Shown here: in pieces, positions 16,305 through 24,419 of the stretch
How positions within the stretch are numbered: the first letter of the stretch is position 1
How the letters are laid out: every line of letters begins with the position of its first letter
Source of the DNA: Rhodovulum sp.
GTDB taxonomy: Bacteria; Pseudomonadota; Alphaproteobacteria; Rhodobacterales; Rhodobacteraceae
DNA: 64,000 nt
Reading direction: 5' to 3'
Assembly (NCBI GenBank): GCA_002706605.1
Contig: PALT01000033.1
Span: 62,001 to 126,000 of the forward strand
The notes under the pieces: model-generated
Database searches by the model: none
What the model saw: the letters and a program-made list of their open reading frames with translations, nothing else
Told to the model about the DNA's origin: nothing
Translations under genes and position numbers: made by a program

Positions 16305-17114
16305 ATGAAGAACAATCGCACATGCCTTGAGCGTGCGCGGGTCAAAACCCTGCGTCTTTCTGCCATCAATCTGGACCTCTGCCACGCCAACGCCAGAGGA
16401 GGACACTTAGATCAAGACTGGGTCAGAGACCTCGCAAGACTCTATACCGCAAATGGAGAATTAAACCCGATTACGATTTGGTCTGATCCCAAACAACCGG
16501 AAGAGTTACCGCTGGTCGTGGATGGGCACCACCGCATAGCCGCCTATCGCGGCCTAAAGAAATCGAAGACTAAAGCTCGAGTTTTGGACTGTTCGTACAA
16601 GGAAATGCTTTTAATTTCTGGACGCCTACACGTGGAGGCCAGTTTGCCCCTCAAACAGGCGGAGAGATCTGATTTTGCTTGGAGACTTGTCGCAGAAGAG
16701 CTGGGTTACACCAAAAAGGAAACATCGCAAGCAACCGGCATCGGTGTACGGACAATCGGCTAATTGCGAGCGACCTTGAAAGACCTCAAGTCGAGGGAGA
16801 ACGAACCACCCTGCACTTGGTGGAAGGCCAAGAGCGCGCGGCGAGGCGAAGAGGACGGACCGCCGGAGTTTAAAAACGATCAGGAAGCTGAGCGGCAAAT
16901 TGAAGGCGCTGCGCAGTTAATCCGGACGGCTCTTGACCGCGTCAAGAACGAGTTTCCGGTGAAAAAACTGGGAGAATCCGTGAGGAGGTGGTGCAGTACA
17001 GCAATGGATGCCATCATTTCAGCATGGATGCGTGACTTCTTGGAAACTGTGTTTGGCTCGATCTTAGGTGGCTTGGGACGGGAGTGGCCGTCCACCTGTC
17101 TTCCGTTTCTTTAA
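16305..17114 (+). pseudogene. ParB-like nuclease-domain gene with in-frame stop
   Basis: From the ATG at 16305 (ribosome binding site TAGGAAAG) it encodes LRLSAINLDLCHANARGG, ELNPITIW, and the ParB motif LVVDGHHRIAAYRGLKK, then a helix-turn-helix-like end TKKETSQATGIGVRTIG. A TAA at 16761-16763 stops it at 152 residues. The same frame continues for 116 more residues (LRATLKDLKSREN...), which reads as the natural continuation of such proteins. The first part could still be made as a truncated protein. It is unrelated in sequence to the ParB-like gene at 11932, apart from the fold. It is part of the degraded right end of the island. Confidence 0.65.
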
Positions 17115-17198
17115 ATGCAGCATAGGGCTGAAAAAATAGCATTTGTTTGACGATCCCCTGCATTCCACACTCTCCTCAAATTAGGGGGTTAAGTGCGG

Positions 17199-17540
17199 AT
17201 GACGGATGGCAAAGGCCCTCGGGGCTATCATGATGTCGGTGGTGACGCCGCAGGGGACATCCCCAAGGTCGAACTGCCTTGGCTGCATTGGGAAAAGCAG
17301 GTTGAGGCGATCCGCGGTCTTCTTGGGGACGGAACGCGGCGCATTGTATCGCTTGACGAGGTGCGCCGCGGGTTTGAGAGCTTTGGCATCGAAAAGTACA
17401 ACCAGCTTTCGTTTTACCGGCGCAGGCTGGAAGCGATGACCGATATTTTGATCGAGAAAGGCATCGTCTCGCAAAAGGAATTGGACGACGCCATCGCCGC
17501 AGGGCGCACGCGTTGGCAGGAAACATCCGGTTCACAATGA
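17199..17540 (+). CDS. Nitrile hydratase beta subunit, N-terminal half (separate small subunit)
   Basis: A 113-residue protein matching the N-terminal half of nitrile hydratase beta: GYHDVGG at the start, then WEKQVEAIRGLLGD and RRGFESFGIEKYNQLSFYRRRLEAMTDILIEKG, the counterpart of the beta YYERWL region that sends an arginine to the active site. The C-terminal SH3-like half is encoded by the next gene, so the beta subunit is split as in thiocyanate hydrolase and toyocamycin nitrile hydratase. ATG 17199 (AGGGGG 11 bases upstream) is preferred; a GTG at 17193 is possible. The stop overlaps the next ATG by 4 bases. It could also act in cobalt delivery, as NHase activators resemble this half. 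Confidence 0.8.
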   Translation: MTDGKGPRGYHDVGGDAAGDIPKVELPWLHWEKQVEAIRGLLGDGTRRIVSLDEVRRGFESFGIEKYNQLSFYRRRLEAMTDILIEKGIVSQKELDDAIAAGRTRWQETSGSQ

Positions 17541-17839
17541 CGCGGTTCTGCGAAGGTGATCCTGTACAGGTGCTGGCCCTTGGCAAGGCGGGGCACGTGC
17601 GTATTCCACATTACGTGCGTGAGCACTTTGGAACCGTGGTCGGTTATTGCGGCACCTATCTAAACCCCGAAGATCTGGCGGTTGGGAATACGGGCGGCAA
17701 GGCGGTGGATCTGTATCGCGTGGCGTTTGATCAGAGCGCCCTCTGGCCGGATGAAGCGCACCCCGCACATGACCGCCTGATCATTGAGATTTACGATCAT
17801 TGGCTGGCCCCAGCGACGGAGACCGAACATGCCCCATGA
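17537..17839 (+). CDS. Nitrile hydratase beta subunit, C-terminal SH3-like half (separate subunit)
   Basis: A 100-residue SH3-barrel protein: FCEGDPVQVLALGKAGHVRIPHYVREHFG, with the conserved arginine in GHxRxPxY that contacts the modified cysteines of the alpha subunit in known enzymes, then LYRVAFDQSALW and LIIEIYDHWLAPA. This is the C-terminal domain of NHase beta. It overlaps the preceding gene by 4 and the alpha gene by 11 bases, so the three subunits should be made in equal amounts. Confidence 0.85.
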   Translation: MTRFCEGDPVQVLALGKAGHVRIPHYVREHFGTVVGYCGTYLNPEDLAVGNTGGKAVDLYRVAFDQSALWPDEAHPAHDRLIIEIYDHWLAPATETEHAP

Positions 17840-18455
17840 TGCGCACCACCACGAAGAGCACGAAGCACTGGTCATCGAAGATGAGGCGGGCAATATCGAG
17901 GCGCAGATCATCGTGAATGCCCTGCAAGAGGTATTGATCGGTAAGGGGTTGCTGACCGCGCATGAGGTCACAGCGGCGATTGCCAAACTGGAAAGCCCCG
18001 GTATCCATCTGGGCGCCAAAGTAGTGGCCAAAGCCTGGACCGACCCCGCCTACAAGGCGCGGTTGATGGAGGATGGGCGCGCGGCGGTTCAGGAGTTGGA
18101 CATTCCCGTCACCGAGGCCCGCATCATCGTGGTCGAAAACACGCCGACGCGGCATAACCTGATCACCTGTACCCTGTGTTCCTGTTATCCACGGTCCATT
18201 CTAGGACAGCCGCCGTCGTGGTATATATCCAAGGCCTACCGCGCCCGATCCGTTCGGGAACCGCGCAGCGTGTTGTCTGAATTTGGGCTGAACCTGCCCT
18301 TAGAGGTGCGGTTGGACGTGCATGATAGCAACGCGGATATGCGCTATCTCGTCTTGCCGGAACCCCCTGCCGATCTGGCAAGCTATGATCTTGCCGCGTT
18401 AGAGGCCATGATTTCGCGTGACCATCTGATCGGCGTGGCGCGGCACGTGGGATGA
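17829..18455 (+). CDS. nthA: Nitrile hydratase alpha subunit, cobalt type
   Basis: A 208-residue metal-binding subunit of nitrile hydratase (or thiocyanate hydrolase gamma). The metal motif is CTLCSCY with C114, C117 and C119; Thr between the first two cysteines is the cobalt-type signature (iron types have CSLCSC). In known enzymes the second and third cysteines are oxidised to sulfinic and sulfenic acids. The N-terminus is His-rich (HDAHHHEEHE). The conserved KAWTDPAYKARLMEDG and PSWYISKAYRARSVREPR are present. It hydrates nitriles to amides; a split beta subunit upstream and an amidase downstream complete a nitrile-to-acid path. Thiocyanate or cyanide as substrates cannot be excluded. Confidence 0.9.
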   Translation: MPHDAHHHEEHEALVIEDEAGNIEAQIIVNALQEVLIGKGLLTAHEVTAAIAKLESPGIHLGAKVVAKAWTDPAYKARLMEDGRAAVQELDIPVTEARIIVVENTPTRHNLITCTLCSCYPRSILGQPPSWYISKAYRARSVREPRSVLSEFGLNLPLEVRLDVHDSNADMRYLVLPEPPADLASYDLAALEAMISRDHLIGVARHVG

Positions 18456-19624
18456 CGGACGCGATACGTATATGGGACCAGCACATCCATGCCTTTGTCG
18501 CCCTGTCTGATACGCCGGGTGGGGCGGGGCCGCTCAGTGGGCTGACGCTTGGGGTTAAGGATATCATCGACGTTGTGGGCCTGCCCACGCGAAACGGAAG
18601 CGCGGCATGTGCGGACGCTGTGCCAGCGGACAGTGATGCCACTGTGGTCAAACGGCTGCGCGATGCGGGCGCGCGTATTGTGGGCAAAACCACCACCACC
18701 GAATTCGCCTTTACCGATCCAACGCCCTGCCGCAATCCATACGATCTGACCCGCTCTCCCGGTGGGTCAAGCAGTGGTTCTGGAGCCGCGGTTGGCGCGG
18801 GTGTTCTGGACCTTGCGCTTGGCACGCAGACGGCTGGGTCTTTGATCCGGCCCGCCGCCTATTGCGGTGCTGTCGGGTACAAGCCAAGCGCGGGTCTGTT
18901 CCCAATGGACGGGGTCACGCCATTGGCGCGCAGTTTTGACACGGTGGGGGTTATCGCGCGGGACGTCGCGCTGGCACGGCGCGCGTTTGACGTGCTTGTG
19001 CCGGGCGGAGGATCGGAAAGCACCGGACGGCCACGGGCGATCTGTGGCCTCTGGAATGGCGACGTTCCGGTCGCCCCGGATTGGCAACGGGTGCTGGATG
19101 ACGCGGGTCAGGCGATGGGCGATCTGGCCCATGTGACCCCGTCCGGCTTGCCGGCGGATGTGGACCGCATCGTTGCCGCCCATCGCAGCATCATGTGCGC
19201 CGAGGCCTTTGCGGCCCATCAGGCCCTGTTGCGGGAAAGGGGCGAAATGCTCCGGCCCAAGTTTCGCGCGGGATTAGAGGCCGGTCGCGACGCGCAGGGC
19301 GACGAGACTGAGGCGCGCCGTTTCCTTGATGACGCGCGCCACGCGTTCTGGGGCGTGATGAAAGACACGGACCTGATCCTGACCTTGCCCGTTCCCGACG
19401 GAGCGCCGCGCATTGATGGCACCACCGGTTTTCAGGATTGGCTCACGCCTTGGACCGTGATGGGCGGGCCATTGATCTGTCTGCCGTGGGGGTTGGATTC
19501 CCTGTCTCGGCCCCGCTCTGTCATGCTGGCGGCGCATCCGGGTCAGGACCTGTTCTTGTTGGAAATGGCCGCACGGTTGGAACCATACGCGCCTGACCTG
19601 CCGCCCCCGCAGCTACCCCTTTAG
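18452..19624 (+). CDS. Amidase-signature family amidase
   Basis: A 390-residue enzyme with the Ser-cisSer-Lys triad: K36 in LTLGVKDIID, S106 in RSPGGSSSGSG and S130 in LGTQTAGSLIRPAAY. The spacing fits the family, and GAVGYKPSAGLF with SFDTVGVIARD follows. It presumably hydrolyses the amide made by the nitrile hydratase to acid and ammonia; it is coupled to the alpha gene by a 4-base overlap. The end overlaps the convergent ridA-like gene by 12 bases. The length is short for bulky-substrate amidases, so small amides are likely substrates. Confidence 0.9.
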   Translation: MTDAIRIWDQHIHAFVALSDTPGGAGPLSGLTLGVKDIIDVVGLPTRNGSAACADAVPADSDATVVKRLRDAGARIVGKTTTTEFAFTDPTPCRNPYDLTRSPGGSSSGSGAAVGAGVLDLALGTQTAGSLIRPAAYCGAVGYKPSAGLFPMDGVTPLARSFDTVGVIARDVALARRAFDVLVPGGGSESTGRPRAICGLWNGDVPVAPDWQRVLDDAGQAMGDLAHVTPSGLPADVDRIVAAHRSIMCAEAFAAHQALLRERGEMLRPKFRAGLEAGRDAQGDETEARRFLDDARHAFWGVMKDTDLILTLPVPDGAPRIDGTTGFQDWLTPWTVMGGPLICLPWGLDSLSRPRSVMLAAHPGQDLFLLEMAARLEPYAPDLPPPQLPL

Positions 19625-20086
19625 CCGGACGATTGCATCCACCTCGACCATGGCATTGCCTGGTAGGCCGGACACACCAACGGCCGTGCGCGCGTGCCAA
19701 CCGCTATCGCCAAAAAGGTCGATAAACAGTTCTGTGGCGCCATTGATCACGGCGGGGCTTTGGCCAAAGCCCGAGGTGCAGTTCACGAACCCACCAAGAC
19801 GCAGGATCACGTCAACACGGTCGAGATCCCCCTCGCAGGCCTCGCGCAGGCGATAGAGCAAATTCAGCGCGCAAATCTGGGCCGCCTTGCGCGCGGTTTC
19901 AATGCCTTCGGGCGTGTCGTCAACGGGGCCAATATGTGTGACGGCACCGTCCCATTCGCAAATCTGGCCGGACAGATAGACGGTCGTACCATCCTTGCGA
20001 AAGGGCAGGAATTGCCCACGCGGAACCCAATCCGGAGGGAGCTCTAGCCCCATCTTGGCAAGGCGTGTTTCAACGGACGAGGTCAT
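19613..20086 (-). CDS. RidA/YjgF family protein
   Basis: A 157-residue protein of the longer RidA subfamily (YjgH/TdcF-like). It starts SVETRLAKMGLELPP, contains VYLSGQICEWDG, CALNLLYRLREACEGDLDRV and VNCTSGFGQSPAVINGATEL, and ends with VGVSGLPGNAMVEVDAIV. RidA proteins hydrolyse reactive imines; members of this subfamily beside amidohydrolases have no proven reaction. Its ATG overlaps the allophanate hydrolase stop by 4 bases, so it belongs to the minus-strand biuret/allophanate operon. Confidence 0.9.
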   Translation of the reverse strand: MTSSVETRLAKMGLELPPDWVPRGQFLPFRKDGTTVYLSGQICEWDGAVTHIGPVDDTPEGIETARKAAQICALNLLYRLREACEGDLDRVDVILRLGGFVNCTSGFGQSPAVINGATELFIDLFGDSGWHARTAVGVSGLPGNAMVEVDAIVRLKG

Positions 20087-21888
20087 GCCATTTCGCTTTG
20101 CTGTGCAAGGAACGCGCGCCAACCGCCAAGCGCGGTGATGTCTGTCGCCCCGTCTAGGCCCGAAGGTTCGCATAGGAACCCCTTGACCGCCGTGCCATCG
20201 GACAGATCAATCGTGCCAATCCCCAAGGGGGCAGGGATGCCCGCCATAAACGTGCCGAACCCTGATTTCGGCAGGCTCCAGATTTCAAGCGCGATGGCGC
20301 CGGAATGAGGGCCCGCATCCTTGATCAAACCGGGCCTTGCCGGAGGGCCACCCGCAAGCGCGTAGAATTTGTAGTCCCCAGTGGTCTGTGCCGTACGCAG
20401 GAATGTCGCGCCAAGGTCGGTCAGTTGCCAGTTGAGCGGCAGATCCGTCATATGTGCGCCGCAAACGGCGATCTCTATCGTGTCCGAGGGCGCGCTGAGC
20501 AAAGGTGCCGGATTTGGGATGGCGTGTTCGGTGGCACCCATTTTGCGCGGGCAGTCCTGTTCGAACCCGCGCGCAACACTGGCCGCCAGAGCATCCTGAC
20601 CCGCACCGGCCAGCATGGTAACGCTGCCCGGACGTCCGTCCGTGCGCGGCGCGGTGGGCACGGCAATGCCACACATATCCAACAGGTTCACAAAGTTCGT
20701 ATAGGTGCCGTTGTTCGAATTCGGGGTGACCGGATCGGCCTCAAGATCCGCAACGGAATAAAAGGTCGGCACCGTCGGCACACAGAGCAAATCCACGCCA
20801 TCCAACATGGGTTCGGCGGCCCGTTTCAACTCGGCCAGCCGATACATGCCGGTAAAGGCGTCGGCGGCGGACATGCTTTCGGCATGGGTGATGATCTGCC
20901 GTGTGACGGGATGCAGGGCGTCAGGGTTCGTCGCCAACAGGTCGGCAATGACGGTATAGCGCTCGGCCACCCACGCCCCTTCGTAGAGCATATCGGCAAT
21001 GGCATAGAGCGGCGCGAAATCAATCTCCACGATCTCTGCACCCCGCGCCCGTAGAACGGCAACGTCGCGATCAAACGCTGCCTGTTGCACCGTGTCGCCA
21101 AAAAATTCAATCGAACCTGCGTCGGGAACCCCGATGCGCAAGGTGCCCGACGGTTCCGTAAGGTTTTCGTGGGGCAACGGTTTGGAATAGGCGTCTTTGG
21201 GGTCAAACCCCCGCGCCACAGAAAACGCGGCATAGGCGTCATCCACGGTCAGCGCAAAAATCGATATCGTGTCCAACGTCCGACAGGCAGGCACGACGCC
21301 GCTGGCCGATAGGGCGCCAAGCGTCGGTTTCAGACCAACGATGTTGTTCAGCGCGGCGGGAACCCGACCTGAACCCGCGGTATCGGTGCCCAGCGAAAAC
21401 GACACGATCCCATGCCCGACAATCACGCCCGACCCACCCGAGGACCCGCCCGGCACAATTTCGGGGTCCACCGCGTTCAACGGCGCGCCATAGGGCGTGC
21501 GCACCCCGACAAGACCGGTTGCAAACTGATCAAGGTTCGTTTTGCCAACCATCAGCGCACCCGCCGCGCGCAATTGCGCGATGACAAAGGCATCGTCCGT
21601 GGGCGTATAGGCATAGGCCGGACAGCCCGCCGTTGTTTCGATGCCCGCCACGTCGATATTGTCCTTGGCCGCATAGGGAATGCCCCACAAAGGACGCGTC
21701 GGGTCATACTCCCCTAGCGCCTCGGCCTCTGCGATCAGGTCGTCGCGATCCCGTAGGTGAATGAAGATGCCCGGATCGCCAACGGCGTCCAGCCGCGTGA
21801 AGATTTCGCGAACCACATCCGCCGGACGGGTGCCAGCGGCATAAGCATCACGAAGCGAATTTATCGTGAAGGGCAGGGTGCTGAGCAT
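20083..21888 (-). CDS. atzF: Allophanate hydrolase
   Basis: A 601-residue enzyme. The N-terminal amidase-signature domain has K75 (YAAKDNID), S149 (VPGGSSGGSG) and S173 (GTDTAGSGRVPAA), each 16 below K91, S165 and S189 of AtzF from Pseudomonas sp. ADP, as I recall them. The small C-terminal domain (PLNWQLTDLGATFLR to GWRAFLAQQ) is the one known to finish the reaction. It converts allophanate to ammonia and carbon dioxide. No biotin carboxylase (urea carboxylase) gene is nearby, so its substrate most likely comes from biuret hydrolase rather than urea. The ATG at 21888 has GGAG upstream; the gene overlaps the ABC ATPase end by 41 bases. Confidence 0.92.
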   Translation of the reverse strand: MLSTLPFTINSLRDAYAAGTRPADVVREIFTRLDAVGDPGIFIHLRDRDDLIAEAEALGEYDPTRPLWGIPYAAKDNIDVAGIETTAGCPAYAYTPTDDAFVIAQLRAAGALMVGKTNLDQFATGLVGVRTPYGAPLNAVDPEIVPGGSSGGSGVIVGHGIVSFSLGTDTAGSGRVPAALNNIVGLKPTLGALSASGVVPACRTLDTISIFALTVDDAYAAFSVARGFDPKDAYSKPLPHENLTEPSGTLRIGVPDAGSIEFFGDTVQQAAFDRDVAVLRARGAEIVEIDFAPLYAIADMLYEGAWVAERYTVIADLLATNPDALHPVTRQIITHAESMSAADAFTGMYRLAELKRAAEPMLDGVDLLCVPTVPTFYSVADLEADPVTPNSNNGTYTNFVNLLDMCGIAVPTAPRTDGRPGSVTMLAGAGQDALAASVARGFEQDCPRKMGATEHAIPNPAPLLSAPSDTIEIAVCGAHMTDLPLNWQLTDLGATFLRTAQTTGDYKFYALAGGPPARPGLIKDAGPHSGAIALEIWSLPKSGFGTFMAGIPAPLGIGTIDLSDGTAVKGFLCEPSGLDGATDITALGGWRAFLAQQSEMA

Positions 21889-23536
21889 CGGGGGTCTCCA
21901 TAAGGTCTTTCGGTGTCGCGCGCTCCGGAGGCTGTGGGGCGGCGGCAATCAGGGATTTGGTGTAGGGATTTTGGGGCGCTGACATGACCTGAGCGGCAGG
22001 GCCCTCTTCGACGATCTCGCCGTCCTTCATGACGATGACATGATCGCACAGCAGTCTGACCACATGCAGGTCATGGCTGACAAAAAGATAGCTCAGGCCC
22101 AGTTTGGCACGCAAATCGACCAACAGGTTCAGAACGACCGCCTGAATGGACACGTCCAGCGCCGCAGTTGGTTCATCAAGGATCAGGAACTCTGGGTCCA
22201 GCGCAACGGCGCGCGCGATGCCCACACGTGCCTTTTGCCCGCCAGAGAGCTGATGCGGAAAACGGTCGAGCAGGGGCAGTGGCAGGCCAACAAGCCCCGC
22301 AAGCTCTTCGATCCGCGAATTCAGCGCAGCGCCGCGCATCTTGGCCAGACGTCGCAGCGGTTCGGCGATGGCCTGACGGGCGCTATGGCGTGGGTTCAAA
22401 CTGTCGGTGGCATCTTGAAACACCATCTGAATGCGGGCGCGCCGCGGGTCTTTGGCAAAGCCGCGCGCGGGTGTCTTGGCGATATCCTCGCCGTTGAAAA
22501 TGATCTGCCCCGATGTGACATCCAACAGACGCACGAGCATTTCCGAGGTCGTGGATTTACCGCATCCGCTTTCACCGACAAGACCCACGCATTGACCCTT
22601 GTTGACGGTGAAAGAGATGTTTTTGACCGCATGCACCGGCCCATATTTCCCAGCATAGGTTTTGACCAGATCGCGCACTTCGATCAGCGGCTGATCCGAG
22701 GCCGCGATTTGCGGTTCTGGTGTGCGGGTTTCTTTGGGCAGCAGGGCGCGCACCGAGGCCCCCGCGCGCGGTGTCGCATCGACCAGCTTGCGGCTATAGG
22801 GGTGTTCGGGTTGGCTGAAGACCTTGATCGGGTTTCCCTCTTCGACGACCAACCCGTCTTTCATAACGATCAGGCGGTCGCAATACTGGGCGGCCAGACC
22901 TAGGTCATGGGTGATCAGAATGCTGCTCATCCCGCGTTCCCGGATCAGGTCGCGTACCAGATCCATCACCGCCTTTTGCGTGGTGATATCAAGGCCCGTT
23001 GTCGGCTCATCCGCGATCAAAAGGCGCGGGTCACAGGCCAAGGCAATGGCGCAGACGATGCGCTGGCACATGCCACCGGACAGCTCAAAGGGATAGGCGT
23101 GGTAACGTGCCTCGGCGTCCTTGATCTTGACCGCCTCCATGGCCGCAATCGCCTTGGCACGCGCGTCATACCGCGTGGCCTGCGCATGTTGACGCAGAAC
23201 GTCCTCAATCTGGTGACCAACCTTGCGGATCGGGTTCAGGGCCGCACGCGGGTTTTGAAAGATCATGGAAATCTCACGGCCGCGAATGTCGCGCATGTCG
23301 CGCTCCGCCGCCCTGCGCAGGTCGATACCGGAATAGGTCGCCTCGCCCGCCTTGATCGTCCCACCTGCGTCCAGAATGCGCATCAGCGCGTAAGAGGTGA
23401 CCGATTTGCCCGACCCGCTCTCGCCGACGATGCCTAGGATCTCGCCTTTGGCGACGTCGAAATTGACGCCGCGCACGGCCTCGACTTCACCCTGTCTGGT
23501 TTGGAACGTGACGTTCAGGTCTTTGACACTCAGCAT
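21848..23536 (-). CDS. Peptide/nickel-type ABC transporter, fused ATP-binding protein (DppD-DppF type)
   Basis: A 562-residue cytosolic protein with two complete ATPase domains. Domain 1 has GESGSGKS, signature LSGGMCQRI and LLIADEPTTGLD; domain 2 has GESGCGKST, LSGGQKARV and LILDEPTAALD. After each comes the oligopeptide-type extension (PEHPYSRKLVDATPR; PQNPYTKSLIAAAPQP). It powers uptake through the two permeases encoded just upstream. The ATG at 23536 has GAGG before it and starts 4 bases after the permease stop. The last 41 bases overlap atzF, so the C-terminal tail is longer than usual. Confidence 0.92.
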   Translation of the reverse strand: MLSVKDLNVTFQTRQGEVEAVRGVNFDVAKGEILGIVGESGSGKSVTSYALMRILDAGGTIKAGEATYSGIDLRRAAERDMRDIRGREISMIFQNPRAALNPIRKVGHQIEDVLRQHAQATRYDARAKAIAAMEAVKIKDAEARYHAYPFELSGGMCQRIVCAIALACDPRLLIADEPTTGLDITTQKAVMDLVRDLIRERGMSSILITHDLGLAAQYCDRLIVMKDGLVVEEGNPIKVFSQPEHPYSRKLVDATPRAGASVRALLPKETRTPEPQIAASDQPLIEVRDLVKTYAGKYGPVHAVKNISFTVNKGQCVGLVGESGCGKSTTSEMLVRLLDVTSGQIIFNGEDIAKTPARGFAKDPRRARIQMVFQDATDSLNPRHSARQAIAEPLRRLAKMRGAALNSRIEELAGLVGLPLPLLDRFPHQLSGGQKARVGIARAVALDPEFLILDEPTAALDVSIQAVVLNLLVDLRAKLGLSYLFVSHDLHVVRLLCDHVIVMKDGEIVEEGPAAQVMSAPQNPYTKSLIAAAPQPPERATPKDLMETPDAQHPALHDKFAS

Positions 23537-23540
23537 CCGA

Positions 23541-24419
23541 TCACGTCCTCTTGCGCGGGTCGACAATGTCGCGCAGCCCGTCGCCCAAAAGGTTGAAGGT
23601 AAAGACCGCGAACATCAGCCACAGGCCCGGAAAGACCGCCAACCACCATTCGCCCGAGACGATGAAGTTGGCGCCCTCGGCAACCATGATGCCCCATTCC
23701 GCCGTTGGCGGGCTGACGCCGAGGCCGATAAAGGACAGGCCCGCCGCGTTCAGGATGGCCCAACCGAGGTTCAGCGACACTTGGACCATCATCGGCGGCA
23801 ATGCGTTGGGGAAAATCTGTGTGGCAAGCACGCGGATGTCCGAGCTACCGGCCAGTTTCGCGGCGCGCACAAATCCCGCATCGCGGCGGATGTTGACCTC
23901 GGCGCGGACAAGGCGCGCGTAGAAGGGCATGTTGATAATGGCCGTGGCGTAGATGATGTTTTCCACCGTGTTGCCGAGGGCGGCCACAATCCCCATGGCC
24001 AGCACAAACAGCGGAAAGGCCATGATCGTGTCCAAAAACCGGTTCAGGATGATGTCGGCCCAGCCACCCCAGTATCCCGCGATACAGCCCAGAATGGACC
24101 CCACAACAAAGGAGATCGCCACCGCCGCCACCGAGATCGTCAGGTCCAACCGTGTGGCCACGATCACGCGGCTAAAGACGTCGCGCCCGATCTGATCGGT
24201 GCCAAACCAATGCGCCAACGAAGGTGGCTGAAGCGCGTTCGCCGCATCGGTAGCCAGCGGATCATAGGGCACAAGGGACGGACCAAAGAGCGCCGATAGG
24301 ATCAGAAAGGCAAACATGCCAAAGGCGATCAGCGTCACCGGATTGGCACGCAGGACATGGATCACGTGCTCTAGCGTGCTTTGTTGTGCGGGCAGGTCAG
24401 AGGGGGTCGCGTCGGTCAT
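23541..24419 (-). CDS. ABC transporter permease (DppC/OppC type)
   Basis: A 292-residue inner-membrane protein. After the first helix comes the OppC-type HWFGTDQIGRDVFSRVIVATR; the EAA-like loop is VRAAKLAGSSDIRVLATQIFPN, and LSFIGLGVSPPTAEWG is near the end. About six membrane helices are visible. It pairs with the DppB-type permease, whose stop overlaps this start by 4 bases. Confidence 0.92.
   Translation of the reverse strand: MTDATPSDLPAQQSTLEHVIHVLRANPVTLIAFGMFAFLILSALFGPSLVPYDPLATDAANALQPPSLAHWFGTDQIGRDVFSRVIVATRLDLTISVAAVAISFVVGSILGCIAGYWGGWADIILNRFLDTIMAFPLFVLAMGIVAALGNTVENIIYATAIINMPFYARLVRAEVNIRRDAGFVRAAKLAGSSDIRVLATQIFPNALPPMMVQVSLNLGWAILNAAGLSFIGLGVSPPTAEWGIMVAEGANFIVSGEWWLAVFPGLWLMFAVFTFNLLGDGLRDIVDPRKRT

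Larger units (their letters stand above)
8163..17140. mobile_element. tRNA-Thr-linked integrative island, right end degraded
   Basis: The island starts at the 3' end of tRNA-Thr(CGT) with a tyrosine integrase. It holds genes of clearly lower GC and different codon use than the flanks (regulator, ParB-like, MBL, nuclease-like), then two broken genes with links to mobile DNA. No second copy of the tRNA 3' end was found by eye, so the right border is set only by the change back to GC-rich coding at the nitrile hydratase genes. The border is approximate. Confidence 0.55.

Noticed and set aside
9600-17200. Search by eye for a second copy of the tRNA-Thr 3' end (attR)
   Set aside because: No run matching TTCGAGTCCCTTCAGCGG or GCGGCACCA was found; the short GCGGCACC at 17650 lies inside a nitrile hydratase gene and matches only 8 bases.
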